A stretch of 64,000 nt of DNA, taken from Gammaproteobacteria bacterium. Its GTDB lineage: Bacteria; Pseudomonadota; Gammaproteobacteria; Steroidobacterales; Foliamicaceae. Below, piece after piece: positions 33,952 to 41,895 of the stretch; positions within the stretch are counted from its first letter, which is position 1; the number at the start of each line of letters is the position of its first letter. The stretch spans positions 1 to 64,000 of the forward strand of contig JAPOTY010000013.1 of assembly GCA_026708965.1 (NCBI GenBank). Direction: 5' to 3'. Under the pieces are notes generated by a model that saw only the letters and a program-made list of their open reading frames with translations, made no database searches and had not been told where the DNA came from. The position numbers and the translations under genes are program-made.

Positions 33952-34845
33952 ATGGGGGTTGGGCACAAGGCGGAGAATCAGGCGCCTGGAAAAGCGGGGG
34001 CCTTGATCGTCGCCGCCACTCCGATTGGCAACTTGGACGATGTTAGCACGCGGCTTCAATCCGCGCTGCGGCGCGTTGGCAAGGTGGCCGCGGAGGACAC
34101 CCGCCGCGCCGCGCGGCTGCTGGAAAGCGTCGATGCCCGGGCCCGCCTGGTTTCCCTGCATGCGCACAACGAGCGCTCGCGCATCGCGGCGCTGTTGCGC
34201 GGAATGCTCGCGGGCGAGGACCTGGTGCTTTTATGCGATGCCGGCACGCCCGGCATCAGCGATCCCGGCATGCGGCTGGTGCGCGAGGCCCGCAATGCGG
34301 GAATCCGCGTGACCCCGCTGCCGGGGCCTTGCGCCGCCGTCGCCGCGCTGTCGGTGGCCGGCTTCCCTGCCGACCGGTTCCGTTTCGAGGGATTCCTGCC
34401 AGCGCGCCGCGCCGCCCGGCTTGCGCGCTTGGAGCCGCTCAAGCGGGTCGCGGAAACGCTGGTTTTTTATGAAGCCGTCCATCGGATCAGTGCCGCGCTC
34501 GAGGATATGCGCGCTGTGTTCGGCGGCGATCGCAAGGCCGTGCTCGCTCGTGAGCTCACCAAGCTCCACGAAAGCGTGCATGGCGGCCCGCTCGATGAGT
34601 TGTGCCGCGAGGCGCAATCAGGCGCCATCGTCGCCAAGGGCGAGTTCACGCTGGTGGTGGGCGGCGCGGACGAAGCGCGCGGGAGCGAGGATGCCGCCGC
34701 CTTGGATTCGGCCCTCAAGGTGCTGCTGGACGAGCTGCCTGCCCGGCAGGCGGCCCGCCTTGCCGCCGCGCTCACCGGCGCGTCCCGCCGCGCCGCCTAC
34801 CAGCGCTCGCTCGACCTCAAGCGCTCGAAACAGGCCGCCGAATGA
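33952..34845 (+). CDS. rsmI: 16S rRNA (cytidine(1402)-2'-O)-methyltransferase RsmI
   Basis: GALIVAATPIGNLDDVSTRLQSAL...AEDTRRAARLL; DAGTPGISDPG; FYEAVHRI. Confidence 0.95.
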   Translation: MGVGHKAENQAPGKAGALIVAATPIGNLDDVSTRLQSALRRVGKVAAEDTRRAARLLESVDARARLVSLHAHNERSRIAALLRGMLAGEDLVLLCDAGTPGISDPGMRLVREARNAGIRVTPLPGPCAAVAALSVAGFPADRFRFEGFLPARRAARLARLEPLKRVAETLVFYEAVHRISAALEDMRAVFGGDRKAVLARELTKLHESVHGGPLDELCREAQSGAIVAKGEFTLVVGGADEARGSEDAAALDSALKVLLDELPARQAARLAAALTGASRRAAYQRSLDLKRSKQAAE

Positions 34846-34881
34846 CCATAGCGCTTCGCCCTGCCCGCTGGCCCGATGGCT

Positions 34882-34913
34882 TATACTGACTTGCGCCTTA
34901 CTAAAAAGTAAGG
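34882..34913 (+). promoter_or_regulatory. TA promoter/operator: -10 TATACT with downstream palindrome CCTTACT-AAAA-AGTAAGG
   Basis: TATACT at 34882-34887; perfect 7-bp inverted repeat at 34896-34913 across the predicted start site. Confidence 0.6.
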
Positions 34914-34929
34914 AACAAGGGAAAGAGTA

Positions 34930-35169
34930 ATGCAAGCAACAATCACCAGCAAGGGACAGGTTACGCTGCCCAAGGCCATCCGGGAGAAATTCCAACTAGA
35001 GCCGGGCGACCGGATCGAGTTTATTTTCGAGCATGACAATCTTCTGCGCGTGGCGCCGGTTACGTCGCCGGTCACGCAGCTGAAGGGCATGCTGCCCAAG
35101 CCTGCGGTTCCGGCCACTTTGCAGGAGATGGACGAGGCCATCGCCAAAGCGGCGACGGACGAGGCCTGA
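34930..35169 (+). CDS. AbrB/MazE-family antitoxin
   Basis: MQATITSKGQVTLPKAIREKFQLEPGDRIEFIFEHDNLLRVAPV (SpoVT/AbrB swapped hairpin). Confidence 0.93.
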   Translation: MQATITSKGQVTLPKAIREKFQLEPGDRIEFIFEHDNLLRVAPVTSPVTQLKGMLPKPAVPATLQEMDEAIAKAATDEA

Positions 35170-35173
35170 TCCT

Positions 35174-35572
35174 GTGATCGGCCTGGACACCAATGTCTTG
35201 GCGCGCTACATCGTTCAGGACCACCCCGGGCAATCCGCTGCGGCGGCGCGCCTTATCGAGGGGCAATGCACGGCGCAGACGCCCGGCTATGTCAGCGTTC
35301 TGGTTCTCGCGGAACTGGTGTGGGTGTTGACCCGCGCCTATGGCTTTGAGAAAGACGCGGTCATTCCCGTGATCCGTCAATTCCTGCGAACCGAGGAATT
35401 GGCGGTCGAAGACCGCGACGCGGTGCGGGCGGCTTTACGGGAATTCGAATCCGGCGCAGGCGATCTCGCGGACTGCCTCATTGCATGCCGCAACCGGATG
35501 CACGGCTGCGCGCGAACCTATACCTTCGATCGCCGGGCAGCCCGAGGCAAGCACTTCGCGCTCCTGCGCTGA
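35174..35572 (+). CDS. PIN-domain ribonuclease toxin (VapC-like)
   Basis: MIGLDTNVLARYIVQDHPGQ; AELVWVLTRAYGF; ADCLIACRNRMHGCARTYTFDRRA; pairs with the AbrB gene. Confidence 0.93.
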   Translation: MIGLDTNVLARYIVQDHPGQSAAAARLIEGQCTAQTPGYVSVLVLAELVWVLTRAYGFEKDAVIPVIRQFLRTEELAVEDRDAVRAALREFESGAGDLADCLIACRNRMHGCARTYTFDRRAARGKHFALLR

Positions 35573-35627
35573 ATCCAAACGCGCTCGCAAGTTGACCCGC
35601 TTCGGAAACGCCACCGCATAAGCAGGC

Positions 35628-38396
35628 ATGCCAAAGGCCAACCAGACACCCGAGGAAAGGGCGCGCGACATCATTGACGGGATGTTGCGGCAGGCAGGCT
35701 GGAATGTGCAATCGAAGGATCGGATCGATTTCGGCGCGAGCTCCGGGATTGCGGCGCGCGAGTATCGGACGGACATAGGGCCTGCGGATTATGTTCTCTT
35801 TGTGGGCAGGAAGCCCGTTGGGATTATCGAGGCCAAGCCGGAGAGTTGGGGGCAGAACATCACGAAGGTGGAGGCGCAATCCGGCGGTTACGCCGCCGCC
35901 AAGCTCAAGTGGATGAGCAATCAGGAGCCTTTGCCGTTCGTATATGAGAGCACCGGCGTGTTGACGCGCTTCACGGATACGCGCGATCCGAAGCCCCGCT
36001 CCCGCGAGATATTCAGCTTCCCCCGGCCAGAAACGCTCCAGGAATGGCGCCATCAGTCGGCTTCATTGCGCTCACGGCTCCAAGAGATGCCAGTTCTGGA
36101 TGCTGCGGGGCTCAGGAAATGCCAGTTCAACGCGATCGAGAGGTTGGAGGAATCCTTCAAGGCGAATCATCCGCGCGCGCTTATTCAGATGGCCACCGGC
36201 TCGGGCAAGACATACGCGGCCATCACCGCGATCTATCGGCTGCTCAAACATGCCGATGCCCAGCGCATCCTGTTTCTCGTGGATACGCGGAATCTCGGCA
36301 AGCAGGCCGAACAGGAGTGCATGGCTTACATGCCGAGCGACGACAACCGCAAGTTCACCGAGCTTTACGGCGTCCAGCGCCTCAAGTCGTCCTATGTCAG
36401 CGCGGACAGCCAGGTTTGCATCAGCACCATCCAGCGCATGTACTCGCTCTTGCAGGGCAGGGAATTGGACGAAAGGGCCGAGGAGGTCAATCCGGCGGAG
36501 TTGATGGTCCGGCCCAAGGAGCCGAGGCCGGTGGCCTATAGCGGCAAGATTCCACCCGAGTTTTTCGACTTCATCATCATCGACGAATGCCACCGCTCGA
36601 TTTACAACTTGTGGCGCCAAGTGCTGGAATATTTCGATGCCTTTCTCATCGGCCTGACCGCCACGCCGGACAACCGCACCTATGGCTTCTTCAAGAAGAA
36701 CGTGGTGAGCGAGTACGGCCATGAGCAGGCGGTTGCTGACGGCGTCAACGTTGGCAACGAGATCTACGTCATCGAAACCGAAACCACCAAGCACGGCGGC
36801 CAGCTTAAACTGAATCAGCAGGTCGAGAAGCGCGAGCGGCTGACGCGCAGCAGGCGCTGGGATATTCAGGATGCGGATGTCGCCTACGAAGGCCGGGAGC
36901 TGGACCGCGATGTGGTCAACCCTGATCAGATACGCACGGTTATCCGCACCTTCCGCGACCAGCTGCCGCAAATATTTCCGGCTCGCCGCGAAGTGCCTAA
37001 AACGCTGATTTTCGCCAAAACCGACAGCCATGCGGACGACATCATCCAGACCGTGCGCGAGCAATTCGGCGAAGGCAACGAGTTTTGCAAGAAGATCACC
37101 TATCGGGCCAATGAAGACCCGGACTCCCTTCTGGCGCAATTCCGCAACGACTACTACCCGCGGATTGCCGTGACGGTGGACATGATCGCCACCGGCACCG
37201 ACGTGAGGCCGTTGGAATGCCTGCTGTTCATGCGCGATGTGCGAAGCCGCAACTATTTCGAGCAGATGAAAGGCCGCGCCGCGCGCACCGTCGGCCATGA
37301 CGACCTGAGGAAAGTTTCGCCCTCCGCCGCCAGCGCCAAAACGCACTGCGTGATCGTGGATGCGGTCGGCGTTACGAAATCGCTGAAGACTGCCAGCCAG
37401 CCGCTGGTCACCAAGCCCTCCGTGCCGCTCAAGGACCTTGCGATGGGGGTGATGATGGGCGCTTGCGACGAGGACACCGTCAGTTCCCTCGCCGGACGTC
37501 TGGCCCGGCTCAATCAGCAACTCAACGAAAGCGAGCGGGCGCGCATCCAGGAAAAAGCCGGCGGCGTCTCGCTCACCGCGATTGTCGGCAATCTGCTGGC
37601 TGCCCTCGATCCCGACCGCATATACGAGCGGGCTGTTGAAATCGAGCACGAGAGGCCGGTCGGCGAGGAATCGGCGGCTGCCAGCGACAAGGTCCGGGAA
37701 CAATTGGTGGGCGAGGCCGCCAGCGTTTTCACCGGCGGACTGATCGAGTTGATCGACTCCATCCGCCGCGACAAGGAACAGACCATCGACCATGAGGGCT
37801 TGGATGACTTGATCCGCGCCGGATGGGATGGCGGTGCCCAAGAGAATGCCGAAGCGCTGGCGCGGGATTTCCGGCAATACTTGGAGGAAAACCGGGATGA
37901 AATCGAAGCGCTGGCCATCTTCTTCGACCAGCCGCACCGCCGCAGCGAACTGACCTACGCCATGATCCGCGAAGTGCTTAAGAAGCTTAAAAGCGACAGG
38001 CCTCGCTTGGCCCCGTTGCGGGTCTGGCGAGCGTACGCCTTGCTTGACGAATACGAGGGCGGTCAGCCGGTCAACCAACTCACGGCGCTGGTGGCGCTGA
38101 TCCGCCGCGTTTGCGGAATTGATGCAACGCTATCGCCGTATCAGGAAACCGTCCGCCGCAATTTCCAAGCTTGGATCATGGCCCGCCACAGCGGCAGCGG
38201 GGAGAAATTCAACGAGCAGCAGATGGAATGGCTGCGCATGGTCCGCGACCATATCGCCACGAGCTTCCACCTCGACCGAGGCGACCTCGACATGGCCCCG
38301 TTCGACAGCCACGGCGGCATGGGCCGGATGTACAAGCTGTTCGGCGAGCGGATGGACGACGTGATCGACGAGTTGAACGAGGCGCTGGCGGCTTAA
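35628..38396 (+). CDS. hsdR: Type I restriction enzyme, R (helicase/nuclease) subunit
   Basis: N-terminal nuclease GIIEAKPESWG; MATGSGKTYAAITAIYRLL; IIDECHRSIYNLWRQ; GLTATPDNRT. Confidence 0.95.
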   Translation: MPKANQTPEERARDIIDGMLRQAGWNVQSKDRIDFGASSGIAAREYRTDIGPADYVLFVGRKPVGIIEAKPESWGQNITKVEAQSGGYAAAKLKWMSNQEPLPFVYESTGVLTRFTDTRDPKPRSREIFSFPRPETLQEWRHQSASLRSRLQEMPVLDAAGLRKCQFNAIERLEESFKANHPRALIQMATGSGKTYAAITAIYRLLKHADAQRILFLVDTRNLGKQAEQECMAYMPSDDNRKFTELYGVQRLKSSYVSADSQVCISTIQRMYSLLQGRELDERAEEVNPAELMVRPKEPRPVAYSGKIPPEFFDFIIIDECHRSIYNLWRQVLEYFDAFLIGLTATPDNRTYGFFKKNVVSEYGHEQAVADGVNVGNEIYVIETETTKHGGQLKLNQQVEKRERLTRSRRWDIQDADVAYEGRELDRDVVNPDQIRTVIRTFRDQLPQIFPARREVPKTLIFAKTDSHADDIIQTVREQFGEGNEFCKKITYRANEDPDSLLAQFRNDYYPRIAVTVDMIATGTDVRPLECLLFMRDVRSRNYFEQMKGRAARTVGHDDLRKVSPSAASAKTHCVIVDAVGVTKSLKTASQPLVTKPSVPLKDLAMGVMMGACDEDTVSSLAGRLARLNQQLNESERARIQEKAGGVSLTAIVGNLLAALDPDRIYERAVEIEHERPVGEESAAASDKVREQLVGEAASVFTGGLIELIDSIRRDKEQTIDHEGLDDLIRAGWDGGAQENAEALARDFRQYLEENRDEIEALAIFFDQPHRRSELTYAMIREVLKKLKSDRPRLAPLRVWRAYALLDEYEGGQPVNQLTALVALIRRVCGIDATLSPYQETVRRNFQAWIMARHSGSGEKFNEQQMEWLRMVRDHIATSFHLDRGDLDMAPFDSHGGMGRMYKLFGERMDDVIDELNEALAA
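38245..38396 (+). repeat. Direct repeat copy 1 (3' end of hsdR)
   Basis: 152 bp; roughly 135/152 identical to 39650-39801 by eye. Confidence 0.9.
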
Positions 38397-38408
38397 GTCA
38401 TGTAGCGC

Positions 38409-39068
38409 TCAAGAGGTATCCTGTGTTGGTTCGATATGCCGGCCAAGGGAGGAGGCAAAGCCCGACAGTTCCGCAATCAGTGGCTCAGGCAATTCCTGCT
38501 CGGCCTCGAGCGGAAAAGCCATCACGGTTTTAGCCAGCTCGGCAACCGTGTTCTCGACCGTCATATAGTCGCTTATGTACAGCTCGGCAGCCTCGCCAAG
38601 CGCTTCGGGGATGTGCCGAAAGGCGCAGGCAACATCCCAATAATCTCTTGTCATCCTGCGATTGGACATCGCGGCGAGCTTGCCGGTCAGCACGTCAACG
38701 GGATGGCCCACGCGCACGCCGTTGGCGGCGATGTTTGGCGGGTGGCGCGGGGCTATGCCGTTGAAATCGTCGATGCCCACGAAATTGAACGCAACGGCGC
38801 GGCGCGGGCCGTCCACAACGGCATCGACCATGCCGCTGCTGCCCCGGAACCGGGCGTGGCGAAGCCAAGCCCATTGCTCGATGAGGCGGCGCTCAACCGG
38901 CCCGCCGTCGGCACGGAAGAAATCGAAGTCCGTGGATTTTCGGTGATTGAGGTAAAGGGCAAGCGCGGTGCCGCCGTGCAACTGGTAGCCTTTCAGTGTA
39001 TTGGGATCAATTTTTTCCCAGATGTCCCTCATGTCAGGGTCCATGAAACCGAAATGTTCAGGGTTCAT
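38409..39068 (-). CDS. Nucleotidyltransferase, AbiEii/AbiGii toxin-like family
   Basis: YQLHGGTALALYLNHRKSTDFDFFRADGG matches the GGTALAL..HR.S.DFDFF nucleotidyltransferase signature. Confidence 0.82.
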   Translation of the reverse strand: MNPEHFGFMDPDMRDIWEKIDPNTLKGYQLHGGTALALYLNHRKSTDFDFFRADGGPVERRLIEQWAWLRHARFRGSSGMVDAVVDGPRRAVAFNFVGIDDFNGIAPRHPPNIAANGVRVGHPVDVLTGKLAAMSNRRMTRDYWDVACAFRHIPEALGEAAELYISDYMTVENTVAELAKTVMAFPLEAEQELPEPLIAELSGFASSLGRHIEPTQDTS

Positions 39069-39594
39069 GGGCTGCCTCCTCTTGCTCGAGGAGCTTGCGG
39101 CGGGCGGATATGGGTCGGCGGCGCAGGTGGACGAGGTCGCGGATATGGCGTGGGCGGTGCCATTCCCGCCCTATAGCCAGCTTAGGCCCCAGCAGCTCCG
39201 CGCGCCACATCCAGTACTTGTAGGAGCGCATGGACATCTGGCCGGGTTCAGCGGTGCGAAGCATTTTTACCCAATCGCTCCTTGGAATGGTGCGCCAGAG
39301 GTACTCGCATTCGTCTTCGGTGGCGTGGTCGGTTGCGTGCCGGAGAAAGGCGACCCGGTTGCGAAGTATGGTCCAAGGCTCGCCGTTCCACCACATTGTT
39401 TTGGCAATCCGGGTTAGTTCGGGTGTCCCGGGCAATGGGTCAAGCACCGGGGGAATGGGCGTTCCGTGCCATGTTCTGCGATCCGGGCGGGGGGCATACC
39501 CAAGGGCGTTCGGTTCGGAGACCGGCATCGTGCGGAGCATTCTACCCCGGGCGTTGCTCAGCTCTTCCAGTGTCCGGTCCCGCAGATACGGCAC
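39058..39594 (-). CDS. Uncharacterised protein upstream of and overlapping the AbiEii-like gene; candidate antitoxin/partner
   Basis: 178-aa ORF overlapping the toxin start by ~11 bp in the same strand order as bicistronic TA modules; no family recognised. Confidence 0.65.
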   Translation of the reverse strand: MPYLRDRTLEELSNARGRMLRTMPVSEPNALGYAPRPDRRTWHGTPIPPVLDPLPGTPELTRIAKTMWWNGEPWTILRNRVAFLRHATDHATEDECEYLWRTIPRSDWVKMLRTAEPGQMSMRSYKYWMWRAELLGPKLAIGREWHRPRHIRDLVHLRRRPISARRKLLEQEEAAHEP

Positions 39595-39649
39595 TCATTA
39601 CAACGAACTTTCCTATGTGCCCCCGAACCTGCCGGGAACCACATAATCT

Positions 39650-39801
39650 GCGACCATATCATCATGTCCTTCCACCTCGACCGAAGCGCCCTCGATTTGG
39701 CCCCGTTCGACAGCTAGGGCGGCATGGGCCGGATGTACAAGCTGTTCGGCGAGCGGATGGACGACGTGCTCGACGAGATGAATGAGGCGCTGGCAGCGTA
39801 G
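39650..39801 (+). pseudogene. Duplicated hsdR 3'-terminal fragment (remnant)
   Basis: Translates to DHIIMSFHLDRSALDLAPFDS*GGMGRMYKLFGERMDDVLDEMNEALAA*, against hsdR DHIATSFHLDRGDLDMAPFDSHGGMGRMYKLFGERMDDVIDELNEALAA; internal TAG. Confidence 0.92.
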
Positions 39802-40043
39802 CTCTTGTATGCTGCGCTTTTTCCGGGCTTCGCAAGCTCCCGGCGAGGATTTGTCTTTTTGATCGTCTGCTACACTCTCCCCATAATAGAGCAGGCGGAA
39901 TCGACGCAAACATGAACGCATCGCCGCATACAGTTCGAGCCGCTTCAGGCTTGGAATTCCACAGTCATCCGATAGTTTTGTTGTCTCGATCCTATTCGTT
40001 CGATTGAGCGAAAATGCTTCCTGCGGGCTGCCGGTGAACCTCT

Positions 40044-40280
40044 GTGCTTAAAGTTGGCGCCAAGCGCCGTTTGACGCTGTCGGCCAGCCAGTGCCGAACG
40101 GCCGGCATTGAGCCAGGCGATGAATGCCGCGTTTTCGCCTCCGACGGTCGAATCACTGTAATCCGCCAGCAGCCCGGCAGCGCTTGGGGATGCCTCGCTC
40201 ATCTTCGGGCGGACGAAACAGTTTCGGATGAGCAATCGCGCCAGGACGTCATGGAAAGCGAAAGGAGTCGAATGCGGTGA
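40044..40280 (+). CDS. AbrB-like domain protein, orphan antitoxin-like
   Basis: MLKVGAKRRLTLSASQCRTAGIEPGDECRVFASDGRITVIRQ; GTG start; no toxin partner recognised downstream. Confidence 0.65.
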   Translation: MLKVGAKRRLTLSASQCRTAGIEPGDECRVFASDGRITVIRQQPGSAWGCLAHLRADETVSDEQSRQDVMESERSRMR

Positions 40281-40344
40281 CCTCGACCGCAAGCTTGGAC
40301 GACGGGGGATTGGTCGCACGATACCAAGGCTCCGTGCTCGCGCC

Positions 40345-41895
40345 ATGATGGATGCGATCAGTAGCTATAGGATTCCGGAGTCTTGGGAAACGGTGCGTCT
40401 GGGTTCTCTTGTCGAAAGTGAGAAAGGCAAGAAGCCGAAAAGATGCGCCAGTGAGCGATCTTCTTCATATTCGTTGCCGTATATCAACATTAGAGCTTTT
40501 GAGGAAGGGGTCATTGAGTCTTGGGCAGATGGCGAAGGTTGCCGCATGTGCCACGAGTCTGACTTGCTCTTGGTGTGGGACGGTGCCCGGTCTGGATTGG
40601 TGGGCAAAGGGATGAGCGGCGCATTGGGCAGCACCTTGGCCCGCATCAATTTTCCTCTAATAGAAAACCAGTACGCGTTTTATTTTTTGCAATCAAAGTA
40701 TGACCAAATCAATTCACGCACAAAGGGAAGCGGAACGCCGCATGTTGATCCTGATCTGCTCTGGAACTATGAGTTTCCGGTTCCTCCTTTCAATGAGCAG
40801 CGCCGAATCGTTGCCAGGATCAAGGAGCTGTTTTCCGAACTGGACAAGGGCATCGAGAGTCTGAGGAAGGCTCGAGAGCAGCTCAAGCTCTATCGCCAAG
40901 CCGTCCTGAAGCACGCCTTCGAGGGCAAGCTCACAGCGCAATGGCGTGAAGAGAATAAGGACAAACTTGAAAGCCCCGAGCAATTGCTTGAGGATATCAA
41001 GCGCGAGCAGGAAGCCCGCTACGATAAGCAACTGCAAACATGGAAGGCCCTAATAAAGGATTGGGAGGATAGCGGCAGAAAGGGCAAGAAACCAAGAAAG
41101 CCAAAGAGCTTCAAGCCAGTCTCAGAATTAGCAGGAGAAGATACTGGAAATTCGGAGCGGCTTCCAAGCAGTTGGCTTTGGCTGTTGGCTGAATCCGCAG
41201 GCATCATTCAACTTGGTCGGCAGCGTTCCCCAAGAAATAGATCGAAGGATTACCCAACGAAATACATTAGGGCTGCGAACATCACGGAAAACGGCTTGAA
41301 TCTAGACGATGTTCTCGACATGGATTTTGATCCTCACGAATTTAGTGCATATCGGCTGGAAAAGGATGATCTACTGCTTTCCGAAGGATCAGGAAGCGCA
41401 TCCCAAGTTGGTAAGCCAGCAATTTGGGAAGATCAGATTCTGAACTGCTGTTTTCAGAATACAGTGATCCGGCATCAACCCTATTGCTGTGACCACTCGC
41501 CTTATCTTCTTTGGCTCTATCGTTTCTACTACATTAGCGGGACATTTGCGCAAGTTGCAGGGGGTGTCGGCATACATCACTTGAGCGCTTACAAATTTGC
41601 TCGGCTCCCTCTTCCTCTATGTCCTATCTTGGAACAAACAGAAATTGTTCGGCAGCTAGAGGAAAGATTCACGGCGATGCAGGAGAACGAGAAGGAAATT
41701 GATTTCGCTATCGAAAAAGCGCAATCGCTTCGGCAATCGATCCTTCAGAAAGCCTTCTCCGGCCAACTCGTCGCGCAGGATCCCGCTGACGAACCTGCTT
41801 CAATGCTGCTCGAACGGATTAAGGCCGAGACACTAGCACAATCTAGCGGCACCGAGCGTCGCAATAAGCGCCGACGCGCTAAGGCACCGGCATGA
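40345..41895 (+). CDS. hsdS: Type I restriction enzyme, S (specificity) subunit
   Basis: Two TRDs separated by NEQRRIVARIKELFSELDKGIESLRKAREQLKLYRQAVLKHAFEGKL and EQTEIVRQLEERF...LRQSILQKAFSGQLVAQDP repeats; likely start 40345. Confidence 0.93.
   Translation: MMDAISSYRIPESWETVRLGSLVESEKGKKPKRCASERSSSYSLPYINIRAFEEGVIESWADGEGCRMCHESDLLLVWDGARSGLVGKGMSGALGSTLARINFPLIENQYAFYFLQSKYDQINSRTKGSGTPHVDPDLLWNYEFPVPPFNEQRRIVARIKELFSELDKGIESLRKAREQLKLYRQAVLKHAFEGKLTAQWREENKDKLESPEQLLEDIKREQEARYDKQLQTWKALIKDWEDSGRKGKKPRKPKSFKPVSELAGEDTGNSERLPSSWLWLLAESAGIIQLGRQRSPRNRSKDYPTKYIRAANITENGLNLDDVLDMDFDPHEFSAYRLEKDDLLLSEGSGSASQVGKPAIWEDQILNCCFQNTVIRHQPYCCDHSPYLLWLYRFYYISGTFAQVAGGVGIHHLSAYKFARLPLPLCPILEQTEIVRQLEERFTAMQENEKEIDFAIEKAQSLRQSILQKAFSGQLVAQDPADEPASMLLERIKAETLAQSSGTERRNKRRRAKAPA

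Noticed and set aside
36072-38078. 668-aa minus-strand ORF opposite hsdR
   Set aside because: Shadow ORF antisense to hsdR; its peptide is the typical reverse-frame pattern of a GC-rich gene.
39945-40346. 133-aa minus-strand ORF overlapping the AbrB-like gene
   Set aside because: No domain seen and antisense to a recognisable AbrB fold; probably a chance ORF.
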